Shown here one piece after another: positions 24,926 through 36,831 of a stretch of 64,000 nt of DNA (position 1 is the stretch's first letter; every line of letters begins with the position of its first letter). Both the position numbers and the translations under genes were made by a program. Source of the stretch: Purshia tridentata (lineage: Eukaryota > Streptophyta > Magnoliopsida > Rosales > Rosaceae); assembly GCA_003254885.1 (NCBI GenBank), contig QANT01009041.1, positions 20,179 through 84,178 of the forward strand, read 5' to 3'. The notes beneath the pieces were generated by a model. The model had not been told where the DNA came from, searched no databases, and saw only the letters and a list, made by a program, of their open reading frames with translations.

Positions 24926-26358
24926 TTAGTATTGCCTACGACGTTTTGAAGCAGTACCATTATGTTGCCCGCGAAGAGGGATTTGCATGCGTGGGTGGCA
25001 AATGTCTGGAACGAACACTGTACAATTTGATAAATCGTGAGAACTTTTAGGCCAGTATAGCCCCGAGGCTGTAGGTGGAGATGGTATCTGTGGCACCATC
25101 CAAGAGGCATCTGGCACCTGACCTATGCACTCAAACTCTTCCATCTCCATCTCCTCCTCGGATGTTCTTAAAACTGGCGAGTCTGACTCCCCAAGTTTAC
25201 CACAGTCAGCCTGGCAGAATTATCACAAGAAAGAAGCAACATTAAACTGTGATGATCATAAACCCAAGAGAAATATGGCAATAAGTAGGTCATTGGTCAA
25301 AAATGGTGTTCTATTATCTTGAAAAATAACTAAATCTTGAATTCTGCCAACTACTTGACAGTCTTATTTAAGCCAGTTCTATGATAAGCACAAGGACTTT
25401 GCAACACAACAGAGGTAAAAATGGCTTGCAGTGACCCAATTTCCTATTAGAAAAATGAAAGTCCAGTGTAATGAATTTCATTACACTCAGCCATTTATGC
25501 TCAATTTGCAGGACTTTGCCTTCCAAATTTTCATGAAACTAGCAAATGGATACCACCATTTGTAAAGGTTTGTCCAAAGTCAAATTGAAGTGGCTAATGC
25601 AGAGTGGAACCAAAACAGAGATTGCAATATCAAAATTTATAATCAGTAGCTTAACATTGGACACAAGAGCACACACCTTGGACGATACATTATCCATGTA
25701 GCCATAACTATCGAAATCACTGAGTCCAAGAAACTCATCCACATGCCATTGTGGAATGAACCCAGCTGCAGAGCCCCCAGTAAACGATGGCCCAGCAACA
25801 CTGGGTGGTGCCACCTTGCATTCAAGAGCAATTGGGTTGTGGGTGTCACTTCTAGACAGAGACCCAGATTGTAACTTCACAGAGGAAGAAGACGCACCAG
25901 CACCAGCACTAGCACCACCAGAACCTGGTTGAGCTGGAACCTCCGGACCCACTTTGATTCCGGTGAGCAGGAACCTCCGGTGACCCGAAACAAATTCGTT
26001 AGCAGAGTGTATAGCAACATCGCATTTTCTGCAGAGCAAAGCTCGATCCTCTAAGCAGAAAAAATACCCAACTGCCTCCTGCAAATTACAACCCCAAATT
26101 TCTCAGCAAAAAACCATCTTTGCGATTCCTATTTGCATATCAGTAACAGTTACCAGGTGAAACGACGTCGGATTGGAGTACCTGGCAGATATCGCATTTG
26201 GGCATGTGGGAGGCGGAGAGAGGCACCCTCTGGTGTTTTCCTGCGAGCTTGTTGGCCGCGTGGACCTTCTCGTCGCAGGCCCAGCAGAGCGCCGCCTCGT
26301 CCGCGCAGCAGAGAACCTTTGCCTCCGCCGCCTCGCACACGTTGCACTGTATCTTCAT
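24926..26358 (-). CDS. BBX22: Double B-box zinc finger protein, BBX22/LZF1 (STH3) type
   Basis: Three exons on the minus strand: 26358-26182, 26078-25677, 25210-24926, giving 287 residues. B-box 1 covers residues 5-47 (CNVCEAAEAKVLCCADEAAL and CDEKVHAANKLAGKH). B-box 2 covers about 56-98 (CDICQEAVGYFFCLEDRALL and CDVAIHSANEFVSGH), with the intron falling inside its first zinc knuckle as in the family. There is no CCT domain, placing it in structural group IV (BBX18-25). The C terminus has the acidic run EEEMEMEEFECIG and a VP-like FVPDI segment followed by the basic end KRRRQY, a likely nuclear signal. BBX22 promotes photomorphogenesis with HY5. Synteny with At1g78600 supports BBX22 over the close BBX20, 21, 24 and 25. 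The 5' leader has a (TC)n run at 26364-26386 and a G-box lies upstream. Confidence 0.9.
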
Positions 26359-26454
26359 CTGAATCTCTCTCTCTCTCTCTCTCTCTGCTGTCCGAGGAGT
26401 AAAATGAGGGAGTGACTGCGATACGCTTCGTTAGAGGCCACCAAGCGTTTTGTA

Positions 26455-26460
26455 CACGTG
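26455..26460. promoter_or_regulatory. G-box (CACGTG) upstream of BBX22-like gene
   Basis: Perfect palindromic CACGTG in the context TACACGTGGA, about 97 bases before the start codon of the minus-strand B-box gene. The bZIP factor HY5 binds ACGT-core elements and is known to control BBX22 in Arabidopsis. Occupancy here is inference. Confidence 0.6.
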
Positions 26461-27870
26461 GAAGTTTTTAACAAGTGTCGTGGCGTAGGAGACCGCCGTT
26501 AGTTGTGACACCTTTACTCGCTCGGGTCGGATCAGTGACTCGAATGTATTAGTGGGGCATTCATTGGGATGCCAAAATTAATGAGAGGACTCACCGGTCC
26601 TTGTGGAATATGTTATGGGCCTTTTGGCATAAACATAACGGATCTGGGCACAATGGATAGGTGGTCCAAAATTTAAGGGATCACTAATAATTCAAGCTTG
26701 GTAAGATAAACCCCATTTTAAGTGTGGTTCCTAATGTTTTAATATTATCTTTTACAAGAAAGATTGATGTTTCTAGTAGAGATGTTGATATTGAACAGAT
26801 TTAACTAGAAACATTGACTCAAAAGAATACAAACAAAGCAAAATTTGACTAGTATCAAGAAACATAATTAACAATTCATCTGAAGTCACATGTATATATT
26901 ATGTATACACTTTTTAAAAACCGATTTCATGCACCATCAGCAAAATTAAGAAGAAATAGAGAATAGTACATTTTGCAATTATGTGTTGATAAGATTGTGA
27001 CTTTGGTTGGAGAAGTTGAAGACAATAGAGGTGGGTCGACGTCGACAGAAGCTGATTGACACGGGGAGGTGGTGGTTGCATACATGCAAGGTCAAGGTTT
27101 GAGGTTTTTGAGAGTAGATTCTTTACTCAACTTGATATTCGTTTTGATACCAAACTTTTAATCTTAACTACTAAAAAGATAATAGATATAAAAAGAAAAG
27201 GAAAGAGGTGGAAAAAAGATAACTGAGATTAAAAGCTTGATCCCAAAACAGATACCAAGCTGAATAAGGAACTTGCTTTCGAGGTTTTTTATCGAATTGA
27301 GACAACTTTTTTTATTTCAAATAACTTAGTGCACATATAATTTGAAATACATTAAATTGGCCCTTTAAATTCATTATAAATTTTGGTCAAATCCAAATTA
27401 TTTCTAAAAATTAAATCTAAACAGGTATATTTAAATTTGCGCTCTCCAAATCCAAATCACTTCCTAAAATACTTCTATCCAGATAGACTTTTAGATTATC
27501 ATATAGATTTTTTAGAGAAAAAATAATAATTCTTAATAATATAAGACAAAATTAAGTAGTTATTTGTTTAATAGTATTTCTTTGCTTAATGTCGGAAGAA
27601 ATCCCAAACTCCCGATTAATATAATAGAATAATTACATGAAAGTTGAATTTTGTTGGATCAAATGAAAAATAAAGCATGCGGGTCAAACACGGGATCTCG
27701 AATCGGGGCATTATCGCACGTTCATAAATTCGTAGCTAAAACCGACCCGAATCTCATATTGCCACCGGGTCTTGGATTTTTAAATCAGAGAGCGTTTCGT
27801 TCTCATAAAGCACAGTTCGTAGTCCCCCGCCATTTCTGATTCGACTCAGAAGCTGAAAGAGAAAAAACAC
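26461..27870. other. Divergent intergenic region between BBX22-like and HEI10
   Basis: The proximal 150 bases beside the B-box gene are GC-richer and probably its upstream promoter. The rest is AT-rich with no recognised gene or repeat. Confidence 0.4.
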
Positions 27871-27899
27871 TTCCCGCCAAATTCATTCTAAAAACCCTA
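27871..27899 (+). promoter_or_regulatory. E2F-type site and telo-box in HEI10 promoter or leader
   Basis: TTCCCGCCAA at 27871-27880 fits the E2F consensus TTSSCGSSAA exactly. Twelve bases on, AAACCCTA at 27892-27899 is a telo-box. Both motifs are associated with cell-cycle or dividing-cell expression in plants. They lie immediately before a TC-rich leader exon that ends at a GTAAGA donor. Confidence 0.6.
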
Positions 27900-28009
27900 G
27901 AGCTTCTTCATCTCTCTCTCTTCGCATTCTCTTTGGATAGCTCAAACCTCATCTTTCCGATTGGAAGAGGAGACAAAACAAAGAAAGATTCAACTTTTGC
28001 TACAAATCT
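27900..28009 (+). other. Probable non-coding first exon of HEI10
   Basis: A TC-rich stretch ends at CAAATCTCT followed by the donor GTAAGAATT at 28010. A matching acceptor GCTCAG ends at 29316, and the ATG at 29355 lies 38 bases further on. This predicts a leader intron of about 1.3 kb. The 5' end is not defined. Inferred only from splice signals. Confidence 0.45.
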
Positions 28010-29354
28010 CTGTAAGAATTACAACGTCGCATTTAGGATGGCATCGCTAATTTTCTCCTATTTTCTATCATTTTCGTATTCCTTTTATTTTTGGCGTTTC
28101 AGGCAGTTTCTTGCACGAATCGGAGCGCACTCCTCGAAACGGCCGACTTAGACAAGCGGAAAATCACAATCAACGGTCTGTATTTTGATACTTTGGGAGT
28201 TCTCCTAGCAAGCAACGAAATCAAAAATTTTACGCAGAATTTTGGTTAAGCGTCGGTATGATCCTATATACAAGCGTAGAACTCTTTTTTCTCAGTTTGG
28301 TTGCTGAGAAAACGTTAAAATCGAAAGAATTTGCATTTGTGAAGCATTGACTATTTACTGAATAGAACTTAGTTGATTTCTTCGTTTCTCATTTCGGAAA
28401 TTATATCGTCAGTGAAAATCCAGTTATTTTCTTAAATTTTGTTTTTCTGTATTTCTTTTTCGTATGATTATTTTGGGCAGAATAGATTTTAATATATTCA
28501 TCATATTTAAAATTTTCAGTGATTTCCTTTTTTTATATTTCAGAGATTGGTTGAAATTTGTCATTGGTGGAAAACAAAATAACTATTCTGCCTAGAATTT
28601 GTGTTAATATTCGCATATGAAACTCATTTCAATCATATCAATCTTAGAATTTGTGGGAAGTTTGATATTGCTGATTACGACCTAAAAATGTTGAAGTATT
28701 AAATGAGATGAATACATGACCAAAATTGTATGGATTAATAAAATCTTGCAAGGTACTTGGCACATTGTGGCAAGTGGGGATTTGGACGATTCAATTATTG
28801 TATTTAAAACCTGATGGAAGTGCTTTTCAATTTTCATGTCCTAACTGTTGCTGGTAAGAAAAAATATGAGTAAAATGATTTAAGTAGGGACATACTATCT
28901 TAAATGTAAATATTTTGACAATTCTAGTTGATTAAGCTTTCAGAACTTTATGCTGCCTTTTTAGGACATACTATCTTCCATTAATTTAGCTTTGATATTT
29001 TGGTTGTAAAAGGTGTGGCAACTATTTTGAATTTCTAAAGCATCATTCACTTGCGTCAATCTTCTTTTGCTAATTTTTCTTCATAACACATCATCATTTG
29101 CATTGTGATAGTTTCTTGGCATTTACAAGTCATTGACAGCATCACTGTACTGCACACGCTTGTATCTTTTTTAAATGGGAAAAGTATTATACTTTTTGTT
29201 TGCTCATTTTGGCCACAAGCCCCTGTGGTTCTGATTTGAAACTCATTACAGGAGGCATAGATCAGTTGAAAACTCTTGAGATGCGTTTTGTTGATTAACA
29301 TGTTTTATATGCTCAGATATGCCGTGGCATTAGAGATTGTTTTTGAAGGCTGAA

Positions 29355-31613
29355 ATGAGATGCAATGCATGTTGGCGAGAACTGGAAGGGCGGGCCATTT
29401 CCACCACCTGTGGCCACCTTCTGTGTATCCTGTCCAGAGGAAAATTTTACCTCTGCAGTTGTTTAACTTGAACTTTTCCTTTTTGTGGAAATAGGGGTGA
29501 ATTGGTGATTGTTATATTTGCATACGAATTTCCTTAACAGTGTGAAAAGGCACAGAGGACGCCAGCAAGATCCTTGGCAGTGATGGAGCATGTCCCATTT
29601 GTGATCAAGTGCTCTCTAAGAGGTAAGAGTTTGTAAAGATCTTAGAAATTTTAGCATTTGTCTGGCAATCTGTATCCTTCAGGCCTTGGCTTTTGAAAAT
29701 GTTCAGGCCTGCTGAGCATTGGTGTAGAAAAATTAGAGCATATACTTTTTAATATGAATGTTTAGCTATAAATATGCACTAAATGGAATAATACCCGAAT
29801 GTACAAAACTTGGTCTGTTTTGGGAATTACGGTTCTGCAGAATTATTTTCCTGCAGCAACCAGTTTGTGCAATCCCTTGAGAGAACCAAAAAAGCAAGCT
29901 GTGATACGATAGTTCCTGCCACTCTAATACTTGGGTTTTGAATAGAAGCAATGTGGAAAACTTGTTCCCTACCTACGGAGAGCAATTGTCTTATTTTCAT
30001 TCTGCCTATCTCATTTTTGCTTTCATCTTGGCAGTCATATGAAACCTGTGGATATCAATCCAAATGATGAATGGATAAATGTAAGCAAGAATTCCTAAAT
30101 GACTATGCTTAGCTTGTTCTCATATATTATACATATTCTAGTGAAACAGCCCCCTTGCTCTATGCTATCGCTTTTTGTTTTGCAATTTTGTAGCTTCTGT
30201 ATCCTGTAACTTACTTTCTTGCTGATTCTGTTTTAGATGGCTATGGCTGGAGTGTCTCCACAGATATGTATCCTTTTTTCTTTGCTCCGCAATTTAATAA
30301 TCTTAAAATTGCAAACTTCTCCAAATATTTTGGAAAGAAAAGTGTAAAGTGGGATGATAGTATAAGGTGATTGGTGCATTTGTTATCATTTGAGTGAGCG
30401 ATCAAACTAAATGAGGTGTATACTGTAGGAAATTTTTTACTCAATGTTGTGTAAAGGGGATTGTGGACTGTGTATCTTTCCCTTAACAATCTTAGTAATG
30501 AAGAGTGCATACAGAAGTGTCATGTTCTACATTGGACAAAAGGAATTAGAAATGCAGTGCAAGATGAACAGAATAGTAGCTCAATGTCGGCAGAAATGTG
30601 AAGCAGTGCAAGAAAAGTTCACTGAGAAATTGGAACAGCTGCACACTGCATACCAGAAAATGGCCAAAAGGTGCCAAATGATGGAAAAAGAGATTGAGAG
30701 CTTGTCCAAGGATAAGCAGGAGCTCCAGGACAAATTTTCAGAGAAATCCAGGTCTTGTGTCCATACCTACTAATACCATTTCCTGCATATAGTTCCACTA
30801 ATTGGGCCCTCAGACATTGATTTTCTTGACTATTCATGTACCAGACAAAAGAGAAAACTAGATGAAATGTATGATCAATTGAGGAGTGAGTACGAGTCAG
30901 TTAAACGATCTGCCGTCCAACCTGCGATGAATTTCTATTCAAGAAATGAGCCTGATCTTTTCTCAAACCAAGCTAACATTATGGATAACAGAGAAGCTGT
31001 TAGAAAAGGTAATTCTTTCCCTTTTAAAGTTGCATATGCATTGACTATTCTCAACACAAGGATAGCATTCCACAACAATCTAAAAATAATATTGTAGAAA
31101 ACTAAAGAAAAAGCATATACTAATTTGTTAAATTAACACTTTAGGACTGAAAAAAGTTTTGACGTTTGATGCTGTCATGAGATTGAACTTGGCTTATTAG
31201 CTTCTTTTTTTTGCTCAAATATTTCCAAAACCAGTTGACTTATTTCTTGCAGATTGGCCGATTCTCACTCCTGAAACTCCAGGACCAAAGGAGGATATAT
31301 GGCCAGCAAGACAGAATAGTTCAAACTCTGGTGGTCCTTTTGACATCTCTGTTGGCTCACCGGGAAGACAAGCGGCTATGCCACTTGATGCTGTGAACAG
31401 AAGGTCCGCTGCTCACCCTCTATTTGGAACTGGAGCTACCAACCCCTCAATGACTTTAAGGAACATGTTAATCTCCCCAATAAAGAGGCCTCAGCCCACT
31501 CGTAACCGTCCCCAGATGTTCACGTAAGTTGCAACTGTAGATTCTTAATTAATCCTGTTAGTTATACAGCTATCCAATGGTGAATCTTCATGGCTCGGTT
31601 TTTCAGGTTCTAG
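29355..31613 (+). CDS. HEI10: HEI10, meiotic RING-type SUMO/ubiquitin E3 ligase (CCNB1IP1 homologue)
   Basis: Eight exons: 29355-29424, 29550-29622, 30035-30080, 30237-30267, 30496-30751, 30845-31008, 31253-31523, 31607-31613, giving 305 residues, close to the Arabidopsis protein (about 304). The RING is at residues 3-41, with C3, C6, C19, H21, C24, C38 and C41 visible. A long coiled coil covers roughly 85-195 (QKELEMQCKMNRIV, KFTEKLEQL, MMEKEIESLSKDKQELQDK). The C terminus is disordered and Ser/Pro rich with basic blocks (SPIKRPQPTRNRPQMF). HEI10 loads on synaptonemal complexes and marks class I crossovers in a dosage-sensitive way. Exon 4 is a 31-base micro-exon, and the last exon adds only Phe and the stop. 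In Arabidopsis the gene is At1g53490, outside the syntenic block of its neighbours. Confidence 0.93.
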
Positions 31614-32633
31614 GCTCAAGAGTTAAAGGTTCACAGTTTGCAGAAAGTCATGCAGGATATGTTTACTCTGATTGTAATTTTTTTTCGGAAAAAATATGTA
31701 ATTCTCAGTTCAAAACAAGAGCGCGCTGCAACAGAAACATGGATCCCTGAAGCTGATTCCCCTCTAACTCTGCCCCCTTTTCCTCTTCTCCACTCGAAAC
31801 CCCTCATGTAATTACCTTAGCAGACATTAATAGTACATAGACTTTTCATTTTGTGGGTGTCTTGTGGCGAATTATATATTACAAGCAGTAACCATAGTCT
31901 GCGCTCAATACCAACATTTAAATCAACAAGAAGAGCCTACTGAGATGATGTTCATGAAAGCTGAGCTTTGATGTTGTCTTTTGCTTCAAATATACTTGGG
32001 CATCATTAACTTCAATTAGATCTGAGTGATTATGGTGGATTTTAAATAAAACTCAATGAGAGAGCAGTGAAAACCTAATGTTTCTGGTCTCCACTGTATG
32101 GGGCTCGTCCTATTACCATCCCAAAGGCTCACCCACCTGATTTTCTCCACCAATATTCTCAAATACCAACTCTTGTTTGCTTTTTTTCTTGTTAATTATG
32201 CATCGGAGGTTGTAGAGAGACAAAAAATATTGTTAATTATAAACAAGTTTGTTGAAGGACAATTCGGTGACGTAAAATTTTCAATAACTAGTGGATATAG
32301 AGACAAAAACATAAAGGATGTATATATAGAGAATTGCAGTCTTACAGGCCATATAGTTGCTGCATGCAACCAATTAATGATGCACCCCAAACAATCTCAT
32401 TTGTATACATTCACCATGTCTACCTGATGATCTTAAACTCATTCTGCCTATTAATCCACGGTTTACTTGTAAATCCCATATTCTACTCGCTACGTTGAAC
32501 TTAATAGATTTCAACTGAGAATCAAAGAATCAAAAGCTTACACCTGAACTCTTGTTTACAGAAGTTCCGCGCATATGCACAAGCTCGTATTTACAAAATA
32601 TTTCTTCTCTTTTTTTTGTATAAATATGCCTCC
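31614..32633. other. Convergent 3' region of HEI10 and NADK3
   Basis: About 1 kb of 3' UTR and spacer between converging genes. No coding region or repeat recognised. Confidence 0.4.
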
Positions 32634-35119
32634 TCACGTTTCTTCACTAATGTTCTGTAAATGGTGAGTCAAGAAAACCTTCAAAACTGGGGCCTTGGAA
32701 GATAACTCAATGGTATCCCCATTTTGTATAGAATAGCAGACATGAGAACCATCAATGTATATGACACCCTCTTTACAAAACCATGCAACTTCCATGGACT
32801 GATCAGATTTTATTATTCCATGCATTAAACTTGAGGCATCTCCTGGTGAAATGGGCTCTCTAACCATATACTGGAGATCCTGAGATAAGATGGGCATGGG
32901 AAATCCACCTGCTGAGAGCATTGCAGCTGTTGATCCGGCAGCTGTTGAAACTCTGAGACCGCTTGATCTAGAGTTCACTAAAGAGGAACATGGCTGGTCT
33001 TCCCTATAAATTCTGCAGGCAAGGATCCCAAATATATAAATTTGTTTCGTTTTTAGGTGGGGAGGGAGGTTGAGGAATATTAAGAAAAATAATTATATAC
33101 ATGTTAACCACACAAAGAAGTTAAATATGGGTGTGCAATTAAAAGAGAACCGCGAAAGAGAACCTTACTTGAAAGAGAACCGCGAAAGTGTTGCTGGACA
33201 TGGGTGTGCAATTAAAATATCATTAAGAGCATAAGTTGGAAGCACTTGTGAGTTTATACATATGGATATCCTTTTCAATTTGGAAGGAATAGTTCGACCC
33301 TCGAGGATGTTGTCCAGTACCTGAAAAAAGGAGCAAATCTTAACATTAGTAATTCTAAAATTTGCTATATAAGAAAGGAAGTCCTGCTTTGGGATGAAAA
33401 ACAGATATCCCAAACAGATAAATGGTGTCACATTGAGGTTTTGCAGAACAACTACACAAGAAGTTGAAGATAAAAAAATTACTGACTAAGCCTCACCCCT
33501 AAGTAATTGAAGTAATTAGGCTTGGCTACACAGATGTCAACAATCAACCCCATTTAAGAAACATCACTTTTATGCAGCAGACTCTAGATGCCTTTAACAA
33601 CATAGCAGGAAGGATTTCATTAGAGTACTCTCCTTTAAAGCAAAGTGGTTAGTGGTGAGAAGTTGTAATAGGAATCATTTTGATGGAATTATTTCTTAAA
33701 ACTAAAAGGTTGAGAATGACATAAAAACTTATACTGAAGACTAATATCTACATTTTTTTGTTAATAATAGATGTTTTTTCTCCTTCTGACTGCTTCTGAA
33801 GACACCCTAGAACAGAGGAAACAAACTACTGACTGTTCTCCATTCATGACGTAATCTTACCTGTTCAAAGTTGTTGACAGTTGCAGCACAAAGATAGCCA
33901 GTGCTTCTAGTAGCATCAAACTCATTGCTGAGCTTCTTCACCTAGCCAAATAAAATACAGTAAATAAGCTTCTCCAATCTATATGAGTCTCTGTCCCAAA
34001 ATCAGAGAAAAAGAAAAGGATGAATTGATTACAAGAAATAATGAAGTGAAACTCAGAAAACTAATATGCCAATATAAAGGCTAGCACTCTATGGTTTAGC
34101 CAAAGAAAGAAACTAACCTCGTCAGGTTGTGTGGGATCAGAATTCACCCCTAGAACTGGAACCGAGTCATCAATGAAATGGCTAGCTTGTAATAGAGTGC
34201 CATCGCCACCAACCGTAACAACAAGGTCCACATCATGAATGGGCTGTGATAGATTGTTACGCACTATAGGTTTCCACTCAACTGGCTTGTGGCGCAAAAT
34301 ATTCTGACAAAAGTGTATTGCATCCTTGTGCACCTTTCGCCTGTTGTCCAAGTAATGTAACATCTGCAACTCCTTCATGAGAAACTGAATTACAAGGGTG
34401 CTTAAAACTGACTCAGCAGGAGGATATAGGGTTGGAACAACTAGTGCCCTTAAAAAATGAATACTATAAAGAAAGACTGGAGTTTTGTGCCAAGCCTAAA
34501 CACATGAAAACTTTTACTTGGCAACTTGAAGCATTGCAAACTCATGCATTAAATTTATTTAAAAAGACAAGATAACACAAAAGCTAAAAAGACAAAATAT
34601 CACAAACACTAAAAAATCTTACAATTGGGTACTACTCAGTATTCACATATCCCTTTTACTTCTCTCACTTGTAATTTCATTTTCACCCTCATTATCGAGT
34701 TCTTGCATTCATTGAACTTATTACTAAAAAAAATAGTTTATTCTTATTTCTTTTCATTTTCCCACTTCTCATTTGCCAAGAAAAAGAAATCAAAGCAGGG
34801 CAACTAAGTATTCAAACTAAAGTTACCAACTTTGGCATTTTTGCAAACAACAAGAACGCTAAGCTGAATAAAGAAAACTGCAATGAGACATCAAAACCAT
34901 TACAGCAAGAGAGAGTCAAGTAAATGAAATACAAGAAACCCATTAGAGGAAACAGTTCAAATATGAGGGTCCACAAAAAGGTTCATGTTCTAGCGGGCAC
35001 TGGATCAAAATGGAGCAGAGCGTCATATTACCTGAGGGTTGGTGATGCGAGACAGACCGTCTGATTGGAAAACTGGGTAAACGTCGAACGGTTTTAACAG
35101 CAGCAACAATCTCCTCCTC

Positions 35120-35124
<5 letters not shown>
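32634..35124 (-). CDS. NADK3: NAD(H) kinase 3
   Basis: Five exons on the minus strand: 35124-35032, 34363-34118, 33941-33861, 33320-33169, 33012-32634, giving 316 residues (Arabidopsis NADK3 about 317). The signature VGGDGT is at residues 82-87, within DVDLVVTVGGDGTLLQASHF. Other conserved blocks are VLGVNSDPTQPDEV, ALNDILIAHPCPA, SSGLRVSTAAGSTAAMLSAGG and YMVREPISPG. The enzyme phosphorylates NADH (preferentially) to NADPH; the Arabidopsis enzyme is cytosolic or peroxisomal. The C terminus here ends SEET, not a recognisable type-1 peroxisomal signal. A (GA)n run abuts the start codon. The exon 4 donor lies in a locally duplicated stretch (33127-33217). Arabidopsis synteny: At1g78590. Confidence 0.93.
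33127..33217. repeat. Local duplication spanning the exon 4 donor of NADK3
   Basis: ATGGGTGTGCAATTAAAA occurs at 33127-33144 and 33200-33217. GAGAACCGCGAAAG occurs at 33145-33158 and 33175-33188. The right-hand copies are coding (exon 4 on the minus strand); the left-hand copies lie in intron 4 just past the splice donor. Confidence 0.85.
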
Positions 35125-35155
<31 letters not shown>

Positions 35156-35596
35156 GGGTATGAGAATGACGGTGGTCCAGCCCCAGGTCGAGCTAGTCTC
35201 GCATACACTGGAACACGCCTCACGTAAATTTATGTTTATTTCTTGGGTGGGTCAGCTGACTCGAACTTAAAACCAAGGTTTCGATTAAAAAAAAAAAAAA
35301 ATCTAAAACCAAGGTCCAACTCCAACCCGAGATACCCATAGCCGAAACCAAAACGGACCCGAACTTGGGTTAGAATCGATAGGGTCCATATAGGTTTATC
35401 AAAAAAACATCCTAAAGCGTTGACCCACAAACCAATATGGGTATAGTCTTATCGGATCCAACCCATAAACCCATAATCTCTTTAGGAGCCTCATCGGGTT
35501 CAGACTCGCTCTCTCGACAATCCAACCCCAATTGCCGGACCACCGATCGGATTCTTTGAACTTCTTTGAAGAAACACAGTCATTACAACAATTGCT
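35125..35596. promoter_or_regulatory. Divergent region: NADK3 leader and hAT-gene leader
   Basis: On the minus strand (GA)n at 35124-35152 touches the NADK3 ATG and forms its 5' leader. On the plus strand about 35500-35596 looks like a non-coding first exon of the hAT-derived gene, ending AATTGCT before the donor GTAAGACC at 35597. No TATA box was recognised for either. Confidence 0.45.
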
Positions 35597-36808
35597 GTAA
35601 GACCAATTTCGATTTTAGTCCGAATTTACTTGTTTTTACCCTCTCATAGTGTTTTGGGTTCAGATTTTAATTGGGGTTTCTGAAATGTGAGTTGGTGGAT
35701 TTTGATGTGACTGTTTAGGAACTTTTGGAGCTGAAATATTGGAATTCTATTGTTGAAATTTGAGATTCTGCTGTCATTTCCTTTAGAATTTTAGATTTTG
35801 TACATGAGGTTTTTGGTGTTGATGAATTTCGAAACTCATGCGGTTGAGGTTACCTCGTGATTTTGTATGATCAAGAGGGGCAGAAAATTGACATTGGTTT
35901 TATCACTTAAATTGTGATATGGGCCAATGGTATCCAACAAAGGACCAAATGTTCACTCTTAAATTGTTTTAAAGAAACTTCGTCATTGTTGTTTTCCTCA
36001 TGGGTAATTATGCTGGAAGATAATATTGGACTTTCAAGTTGTGAGGTTTAATCGTTTGGTTGACTTTAATATCTGCTTCTCGGATTTAATGTACTTTTTC
36101 TTCTTTATCTGCGGGTTTTCGTTTTCTGTCTTGTGCTGAAGTAGAAATACTCACTTGTGTTTCAAGATCCCTATATTCAAATCAGAGTACACATGCCTCT
36201 TGAATCTTTTGGTGTGTCTCTTCTGTCGGATAAATTTCTCTGTGCTTTAAAAATTCAAAATAATGTGGTGTTTGCTGCTTCCTGCAGTGGTTTGGTGTGC
36301 ACGTGTATGTGTTATAATCTATTTTTAATTCACCGGTTTTTTTATTGTAACCAAGGTTTTGGCCCGAGAATACATTCCCTTCTTGCAAGGTTGTATCAGA
36401 GTACACCTTCATATGTTAAAATTGTGATTGATGATTGTTTTTATATTTGTAGCTATAAATTGGATGGTGATTGATTTTCCCTTGCCCATGGCAAGAAGCC
36501 AACCTGGGTTTTCCAGCTGGATTACAAATGATGGGTTTTGGGCAGACTTATTTTGTGCTTAGAAAATGGTTCCATTCACTTTTCATTTGTTGTTGTGCAC
36601 CATGAAATAGGACCCTAATATGTTTAAGTCTGGGATATGCGTGCTTAGTAGTGCTGTAATGATGCAATCGTGGTTATATTTTTTGAGTACTTTATCATTG
36701 TTTTTGTGACTTTATAGATTCTGATTATTGATGTTTGAGGTTCTGGCTTGTAGATTTATTTGTTTTAGTTATATTGATGTTTGTTGTTCTATCTGTTATG
36801 ATCTGCAG
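35597..36808 (+). other. Probable leader intron of the hAT-derived gene
   Basis: Bounded by donor GTAAGACC at 35597 and acceptor ATCTGCAG ending at 36808, 23 bases before the first ATG of the long frame. T-rich, with no coding evidence inside. Inferred from splice signals only. Confidence 0.5.
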
Positions 36809-36831
36809 ACTTTGGTAGATTTCATGCCTAT

